Shown here: piece by piece, positions 59,453-64,000 of the stretch | How positions within the stretch are numbered: position 1 is the first letter of the stretch | How the letters are laid out: each line of letters starts with the position of its first letter | From: Deltaproteobacteria bacterium | GTDB lineage: Bacteria > Desulfobacterota > Binatia > DP-6 | Length of the DNA stretch: 64,000 nt | Direction: 5' to 3' | Assembly (NCBI GenBank): GCA_005888095.1 | Contig: VBKF01000098.1 | Coordinates: forward strand, 1-64,000 | Program-made: the position numbers and the translations under genes | Notes under the pieces: generated by a model | Seen by the model: the letters and a program-made list of their open reading frames with translations, nothing else | The model's database searches: none | Told to the model about the DNA's origin: nothing

Positions 59453-60712
59453 TCACCGAGCCGTCGTCACGGTCGAGCAGGTCGATGCGGGTGCGAGGGC
59501 GACCTCCGCCGCGGCCTTCGGACACCCGGCGCGCCGCCAGGCGTGTGCCCGCCATCCGCGCCGCTCGGTATCCTCGACACACACATCGGTCATCTCCCCG
59601 TTCCGGAACCACTCGCGCAGTTCCTCCCGCTCGTGAAAATGGGTGATCGGCGTCGACAGGCGGTCGTGCACGGCGGCCGTGCGAGCCGACCAGCCATATT
59701 CGACGTACGCCCCGAGGGGCACGATTCCGAGGTACCGACGGAGGCCCAGACGGGCGGCGACCTTCAGCGGTTCGAAATAGAGGACGGACAGCACCGCGGC
59801 GATCGCCCTCGAGACCCGCACGCGGGCGGTACTCGACATTCCCCGGACGAGCCGGTGCAGGGAGCGCATGTGCGACCAGCGATAGGTCAGCGCCATGCCG
59901 CGGTAGCCGTACACCCAGATCGCCACGAGCCCTCCGCTGGGCCGCGCGAAGCGGACGATGGTCCGGAACGCCGCCCGGGGAGATGGCATGTGATGGAGAA
60001 CCCCGAACGACCAGACGACGTCGAAGCGGCCTCCCTGCACCGGCGCCTCGAGCACGTCGGCCTGGATGATATGGCAACGCGCGTGCTCCCGGTTGTTTCG
60101 CCGAGCCACGTCGACGCCCCCCGAGAGGTCGATGCCCACCGCTTCCGCGCCTGCCCGGCTCGCGATGTACAGATGGCGACCGAAACCGCAGCCCACGTCG
60201 AGGATCAGCTTGTCCCGGAGGTCGGCGAGCGTTGCCGCCCGACCGAGGTTGCGGCAGAGGTTCGCCTGCCACTGGTGCCTCAGCTCCGGCCCCGGGAGCC
60301 TCAGGTCGAGCCGTTGGCGCGTGAAGCTGTCGAGCGTTTCGGCCAAGGGATCGGACGGCGAGGAGGTCTCGGCGAGAAATTCCGGATGGCGAGAGAAGAA
60401 GTCCGGATAGCGCGACCGCATACGCGCCAACAGGGCCGGGCTCAGCAGACGCGGAATCCCGTTGATGATCGGGAAGTCGGCCCGACAGCCCGTGCAGCGC
60501 AACCGGCCTTCCACGACGTCGGACCGGTAGCAGCGAGCGCAATCGGCGGGGCTCACGCCGCGGTCCACCGTCGACTGGCGCCACGCGCAGACGGTGCTGC
60601 ACGCGACGCGGCTCGGTGTCCAGCCGGGCACGGCCTCCTCGGCGTGGGACTCGAGCGCGAAGCGGCCGCCGCATCGAGGACAGACGATCAGATCGACAAG
60701 TCGTCGCTTCAT
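59453..60712 (-). CDS. Methyltransferase with N-terminal zinc-ribbon domain
   Basis: 419 residues from ATG 60712. The N-terminus RRLVDLIVCPRCGGRFALES, with further Cys pairs to CTGCRADFPIINGIPRLL, is a Trm112-like zinc domain common in front of glycan methyltransferases. Then comes a class I SAM domain: LILDVGCGFGRHLYIASRAGAE, VVWSFGVLHHMPSP. It probably methylates a sugar hydroxyl or carboxyl in the polymer. The ATG lies 52 bases before the CpsD-like gene's stop and is not coupled to it. Confidence 0.85.
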   Translation of the reverse strand: MKRRLVDLIVCPRCGGRFALESHAEEAVPGWTPSRVACSTVCAWRQSTVDRGVSPADCARCYRSDVVEGRLRCTGCRADFPIINGIPRLLSPALLARMRSRYPDFFSRHPEFLAETSSPSDPLAETLDSFTRQRLDLRLPGPELRHQWQANLCRNLGRAATLADLRDKLILDVGCGFGRHLYIASRAGAEAVGIDLSGGVDVARRNNREHARCHIIQADVLEAPVQGGRFDVVWSFGVLHHMPSPRAAFRTIVRFARPSGGLVAIWVYGYRGMALTYRWSHMRSLHRLVRGMSSTARVRVSRAIAAVLSVLYFEPLKVAARLGLRRYLGIVPLGAYVEYGWSARTAAVHDRLSTPITHFHEREELREWFRNGEMTDVCVEDTERRGWRAHAWRRAGCPKAAAEVALAPASTCSTVTTAR

Positions 60713-60764
60713 GGCTCGCGCCTCGGCGTCCGCGTCGCGTGCCGGCCGCACGCGACCGCGTCGC

Positions 60765-61613
60765 CTACAGCAGCTCTTCGAGAAAGGCCGGGATGTAGTC
60801 CCGGCGGCGGTTCAGCACGGACCCGACCAGCCGGACACCCACCCGCTCGAGGCTGCGCCGGGTGCGCTCGACCTCGGGGATGCGGGTGCGATCCGCCTCG
60901 ATGACGATCAACGCCGCGTCGAGGCGCGGGCCGAGGATCGAGGCGTCGCTGTAGACGTTGGCCGGCGGCAGGTCGAAGAGGACGAAGTCGAACGCCTCGC
61001 GGAGCTTGGTGAGGGCGACCGCCACGCCCTCCGCGTCGAACAGACCCGAGGGACCGAGCGCCGTCTGTCCGCCGGTGACGACGAAGAGATTCGGGATGGG
61101 CGTCTTCTGCACCACCGCCGGAAGCTCTGCCCGGCCCTCGATCAGCTCCGCGAAGCCGCCGTTGCGGGCCACGCCGAAGACCGCATCGCAGCTCGGCGTG
61201 CGCAGGTTCGCCTCCACGACGGCGACGCGGCCGCTCCGCCGGCGGACCAGGATCGACGCGAAGACGGCCACCGTGGTGGTCGTGCCCTCGCCGTGGCGCG
61301 ACGCGGTCACGCCGAGCAGCCGGGGGACCGGCGCGGCATCGGGGCCCGGGGCAACGAGGAGATTCGTACCGAGCCGCTGGTAGGCCTCTTCGACCTCGGG
61401 GCCGAGCCGGAAGTCGAGCGTGACGCGCGGCTCCGCCTCGCGCCGCGGCGGACGCGCGAACAGCCAGCGCCAGCGCGAGCGGCCGTTGCCGTTGCGCTTC
61501 CCGTTGCCGCTCCCGTTGCCGCCGTTGCCGCCGTTGCCGCCCGGCGCGCCGTTGCCCTTCCCGCCGCGGCGCTCCGCCTCGAGCTTCTTCAAGGCGTCAT
61601 AGATGCGGCTCAT
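60765..61613 (-). CDS. CpsD/CapB-like P-loop protein with degenerate nucleotide site
   Basis: 282 residues. The N-terminus SRIYDALKKLEAERR is typical of the Wzc-partner kinases, followed by a Gly/Asn-rich linker (18-45). Walker A reads ASRHGEGTTTT (104-114) with Thr where the invariant Lys is expected, Walker A' has EAN instead of DAD (134-136), while Walker B FVLFDLPP (210-217) is intact. There is no C-terminal Tyr cluster. It probably controls chain length or export as a partner of the Wzc-like protein at 61631, perhaps without full kinase activity. Confidence 0.85.
   Translation of the reverse strand: MSRIYDALKKLEAERRGGKGNGAPGGNGGNGGNGSGNGKRNGNGRSRWRWLFARPPRREAEPRVTLDFRLGPEVEEAYQRLGTNLLVAPGPDAAPVPRLLGVTASRHGEGTTTTVAVFASILVRRRSGRVAVVEANLRTPSCDAVFGVARNGGFAELIEGRAELPAVVQKTPIPNLFVVTGGQTALGPSGLFDAEGVAVALTKLREAFDFVLFDLPPANVYSDASILGPRLDAALIVIEADRTRIPEVERTRRSLERVGVRLVGSVLNRRRDYIPAFLEELL
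61482..61557. repeat. 9-bp-type tandem repeat encoding a Gly/Asn linker
   Basis: Imperfect tandem GCCGTTGCC units lie within the CpsD-like gene and encode the GNGGNGG linker. The unit length of nine bases means changes in copy number would alter only linker length, not frame. It is a candidate for slippage. Confidence 0.6.
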
Positions 61614-61630
61614 GATCCCTCCGGTCCTGG

Positions 61631-63124
61631 CTAGCCGTGCACCACGTCGGGCGCGGTGTGGAGCTCGGGAATGACGGCGAGAACGGGCAGCTCGAGGTAG
61701 TACTCGACCTCCTCCTCGAAGCGGAGCCGGCGGTTCAAGTACTCGACCGCGATCGCCATACCGGCGCCGACGAGGAGGCCGCTCGCGAGACCCAGGAGCA
61801 GCGGGAGGAGCAGCCCGTTCTCGGGCTCCAGGGGCGCCGTGGCCCGCTCCACGACGGTCACGTTCACGATGCTCTGGGTCTTCATCGCCTCGCTGATGCG
61901 CGCCTCCTCCTGCTTTCGCCAGTACAGATCGAACGCGTACGCCTTCTCGTCCGCAACCTGCTTCAGGTTGTTGATCATGAACCGCTGGTCGCGCAGCTCG
62001 TGCACCCGCTTCCTGATGGCCGACACGTGCTCGGCCATGGGGGCTTCGCGCTCGCGGAGGTCGGCGAGCGCCGCCTCGATGGTCAGGCGGTTGCGCTGGA
62101 GCTCGCGGTAGATGGCGCTCTCCTGCACCGTCTCGACGTTCAGCACCCGGTCCTTCTCCCCGGCCAGGCGAGCCCGGACGTTGGCGATCTCCTCGTCCTT
62201 GTCCCGGATGTGGCGGTCGTCGGGAAGATAGCGCTGCAGCGCCTGGTAGCGTTCGATCTCGAGGCCCGCGAGGCGGTCCTTGAAGGTCTGGATCGTCGGG
62301 TTCGCCCGGTACTCCTCCGAGTACGGGACGTGCGCCGGGGTGCGCGCGAGCTGCGCCGTGATCTCGACGAGCTTGCGCTGGCCGCCGCGGATCTTCTGCC
62401 GGTGGCCCCGCAGACTCTTCTCCGCGTCCTGCAGGTCCTGGTTCAGGATGTGGATCTCCTGGTCGGCGTCGACCACCTTGGTCCGTCTGAGGTAGGCGCG
62501 GAGCCGGTGCTGCGCGACCTTCATCTCCGCCTCGAGGATGCGCAGCTGGTCGGCGTAGAAGGAGTGGATGCCCTCGTTGGCGTAGGCCCGGTTGTGGTGG
62601 TCGACGTAGACGTCGGTCAGGGTGTTCACGAGGCGGGCCGCGCGGTCCGGGTATCGCCCGAGATAGCTGATCTGGAGCACGTTGGAGCCCGGCGCCGGCG
62701 CGACCGTCAGCGCCATCTGCATCTTGCTGATCATCTCGCCGAGGCTGGTGCCGCTTTCGGGCTTGATGCCGACGCGGGCGACCGCCTCCTCGAGGACCTG
62801 GCGGCTCTTCACGATCTCGGCCTCACCCGCGATCACGTCGGGGTTGAGCGGCACGTTGATGCTCCGCGAGGGCGCCTCCGCGGGCGCGAGCTGCACGGCC
62901 TCACCGACCTTGACGAGCACCTTGGTGGTGGCCCGCCAGGTCCGCGGGCGGAGGAGCGCCATGGTGGCCGACGCGACGAAGACGAGCAGGAAGACGCCGA
63001 TCACGAGGCGGCGGTGCTTGAAGACGGAGTAGAAGAAGCTCCGTGCGGCGAGGGCCGGAGCGCCGGACGCGCTGGCGGCCGGGAGCAGCGTCGCCGCCTC
63101 GGGGAGGGTCTGGATGGTTGCCAT
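61631..63124 (-). CDS. Polysaccharide chain-length determinant (Wzz/GumC, Wzc-like)
   Basis: 497 residues. Two membrane helices (about 40-60 and 444-468) bracket a large periplasmic region rich in coiled coil (about 200-400: YADQLRILEAEMKVAQHRL, SLRGHRQKIRGGQRKLVEI). The Wzz domain has LVNTLTDVYVDHHN, and the conserved PLEPENG lies just before the second helix. It lacks the cytoplasmic kinase domain, which is supplied by the separate CpsD-like protein 17 bases downstream. It sets polymer length with Wza. Confidence 0.9.
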   Translation of the reverse strand: MATIQTLPEAATLLPAASASGAPALAARSFFYSVFKHRRLVIGVFLLVFVASATMALLRPRTWRATTKVLVKVGEAVQLAPAEAPSRSINVPLNPDVIAGEAEIVKSRQVLEEAVARVGIKPESGTSLGEMISKMQMALTVAPAPGSNVLQISYLGRYPDRAARLVNTLTDVYVDHHNRAYANEGIHSFYADQLRILEAEMKVAQHRLRAYLRRTKVVDADQEIHILNQDLQDAEKSLRGHRQKIRGGQRKLVEITAQLARTPAHVPYSEEYRANPTIQTFKDRLAGLEIERYQALQRYLPDDRHIRDKDEEIANVRARLAGEKDRVLNVETVQESAIYRELQRNRLTIEAALADLREREAPMAEHVSAIRKRVHELRDQRFMINNLKQVADEKAYAFDLYWRKQEEARISEAMKTQSIVNVTVVERATAPLEPENGLLLPLLLGLASGLLVGAGMAIAVEYLNRRLRFEEEVEYYLELPVLAVIPELHTAPDVVHG

Positions 63125-63134
63125 GTTGGACCTG

Positions 63135-63866
63135 CTACTGCGAGAGCGAGTACCCCACGCCCACGCGGGGTAACGCCGGAATCAGCCCCCGCACGTACTC
63201 GTCGACGACCTCGTCCATGTCGGCGATCCAGGTGGGCGGAACGTAGACGACGTCGTTCGGATGCAGCCGGACGCGCTCCGGCACTCCACGGTTGATGACC
63301 TGCCCCATGTCGACGCGGGCGGCGCTGAACGTGCCGTCCGTCCCCGGCGTGAGCAGGAGGACGCTCTCGAGCTTGGCGCTCTTCTTGAAGCCGCCGCACT
63401 GGAGCACGGCCTGCAGCGGCGTCATGTCGGCGGCCAGGGCGACGTAGCCGGGACGAGCCACCTCGCCGCCGATGTAGACCCGCTGCTCGCCGAGCTTGGT
63501 GACGATGACCGAGACCTCGGGATCGCGGAGGTGCGCCGAGGTCCGCTCGACCACCAGCCGCTCGAGGTCCGACGGCGTCATCCCGACCACCGCGATCTCG
63601 CCCGCCGCGGGCAGCGAGATGCGTCCGTCGGGGCGGACGGGCACGTGCTCGTTCATGTCGGGCTGGTAGAGGAACTTGACGTCGAGCTCGTCCCCCAGCT
63701 GGATGCGATAGGCCGGTCCCGGCTCGCGCACGGGCGGAGGCAAGAGCGCCGCCGGTGCCGTCGCGGCCGCGCGCCCGTGCGCGCAGCCTGCGGCCGCGGC
63801 GGCGAGCGCCAGGAGGAACAGCCGCGCGCGCCGTCGGTTGATCTGTCCGCTGCGGTTCGTTTCCAT
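63135..63866 (-). CDS. Polysaccharide export outer-membrane lipoprotein (Wza)
   Basis: 243 residues. The N-terminal lipoprotein signal ends AAAAGCAHG (Cys at about 28), then the poly_export domain YRIQLGDELDVKFLYQPDMN and VPVRPDGRISLPAAGEI, and a SLBB segment QRVYIGGEVARPGYVALA. It forms the outer-membrane channel for the polymer. It is shorter than E. coli Wza, with a single SLBB. It is the first gene of the EPS operon, with ten bases to the chain-length gene. Confidence 0.9.
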   Translation of the reverse strand: METNRSGQINRRRARLFLLALAAAAAGCAHGRAAATAPAALLPPPVREPGPAYRIQLGDELDVKFLYQPDMNEHVPVRPDGRISLPAAGEIAVVGMTPSDLERLVVERTSAHLRDPEVSVIVTKLGEQRVYIGGEVARPGYVALAADMTPLQAVLQCGGFKKSAKLESVLLLTPGTDGTFSAARVDMGQVINRGVPERVRLHPNDVVYVPPTWIADMDEVVDEYVRGLIPALPRVGVGYSLSQ

Positions 63867-64000
63867 CGTTTGTCGGCCGTAGCTCCGCCCCTACCCGCTC
63901 CGCGGGGTTCTCTCGTTCGCTCCGATCATCTCTGCCCGCCGAAGCCGTCGCGTGCGCGCCGGCCCCGGGGGGAGTTTCAGACTCGGTCTACCAGTCCAAC
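63867..64000. promoter_or_regulatory. Upstream region of the EPS operon
   Basis: 134 bases to the window edge, without a coding frame I can support. A small hairpin ACCCGC-TCC-GCGGGGT lies near 63892. It presumably holds the promoter of the wza operon, but I see no clear -10/-35. Confidence 0.3.

Noticed and set aside
1-64000. CRISPR array, tRNA, insertion sequence or prophage genes
   Set aside because: No spaced direct repeats, cloverleaf-like segments, transposase or phage motifs were found by reading the sequence and its frames.

Overview
The window is very GC-rich, densely packed bacterial chromosome with strong third-position GC bias, GTG and TTG starts, and many 1-, 4- or 8-base start/stop overlaps. 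The mix of genes suggests a Deltaproteobacteria-like lineage such as Desulfobacterota, Myxococcota or Candidatus Binatota: a caa3-type oxidase cluster with two subunit III genes and DUF420, a cysteine-rich surface protein, and an EPS locus of the type usually linked to XrtA, with AsnB amidotransferases, deacetylases, a Wzc-like protein and a CpsD-like protein. This assignment is inference; there is no rRNA or other marker gene here.

Region 1 (1-990): the 3' end of a cysteine-rich protein, its terminator, and a short in-frame fossil copy of its tail. Region 2 (990-8728): a divergent small membrane protein, then a plus-strand aerobic oxidase operon: coxB, coxA, heme A synthase, heme O synthase, a COX3-like gene, a CAMC-motif small protein, a second COX3, subunit IV, SCO and DUF420. 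Region 3 (8602-14969, minus): two glycosyltransferases, AsnB, DUF983, and an ABC-2 exporter ATPase and permease, almost all overlapping. The exporter and DUF983 may serve oxidase assembly rather than the glycan. Region 4 (15142-20075): a small helical protein, a soluble histidine kinase, a sugar nucleotide epimerase and a secreted PcRGLX/YetA-like protein.

Region 5 (19978-32312, minus): a UDP-sugar dehydrogenase, a small winged-helix protein, three alkaline-phosphatase-superfamily proteins, a glycosyltransferase, PdxA2-like, a class II aldolase fused to a cyclase-family hydrolase, then a DUF1537 kinase and an FKBP isomerase. This couples four-carbon acid-sugar phosphate genes to surface-glycan genes. 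Region 6 (32471-36827, minus): an alkaline-phosphatase-family enzyme, a CobW-type GTPase, a 41-residue peptide resembling a phosphatase C-terminal tail, and an AsnB relative lacking the glutaminase cysteine.

Region 7 (37050-63866, minus) is the main polysaccharide locus: Wza, Wzc-like chain-length protein, a CpsD-like protein with a degenerate P-loop, a methyltransferase, an O-antigen ligase-like protein, glycosyltransferases, two NodB deacetylases, FkbH, an acyl carrier protein, a MaoC-SDR fusion, a GNAT protein, AsnB, an initiating sugar transferase fused to a polymerase/ligase domain, a sulfatase-like membrane protein, a radical SAM enzyme, a membrane glycosyltransferase and a Wzx flippase. 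A 105-bp hairpin-rich repeat occurs twice (36945 and 59304), each time behind the 3' end of a gene in this locus. The most novel-looking pieces are the FkbH-ACP-MaoC/SDR-GNAT cassette (possible carrier-protein-dependent acylation of the glycan), the aldolase-cyclase fusion, the sugar transferase-ligase fusion, and the split phosphatase tail beside a CobW GTPase. I see no exosortase, PEP-CTERM protein, tRNA, IS element, prophage or CRISPR array.
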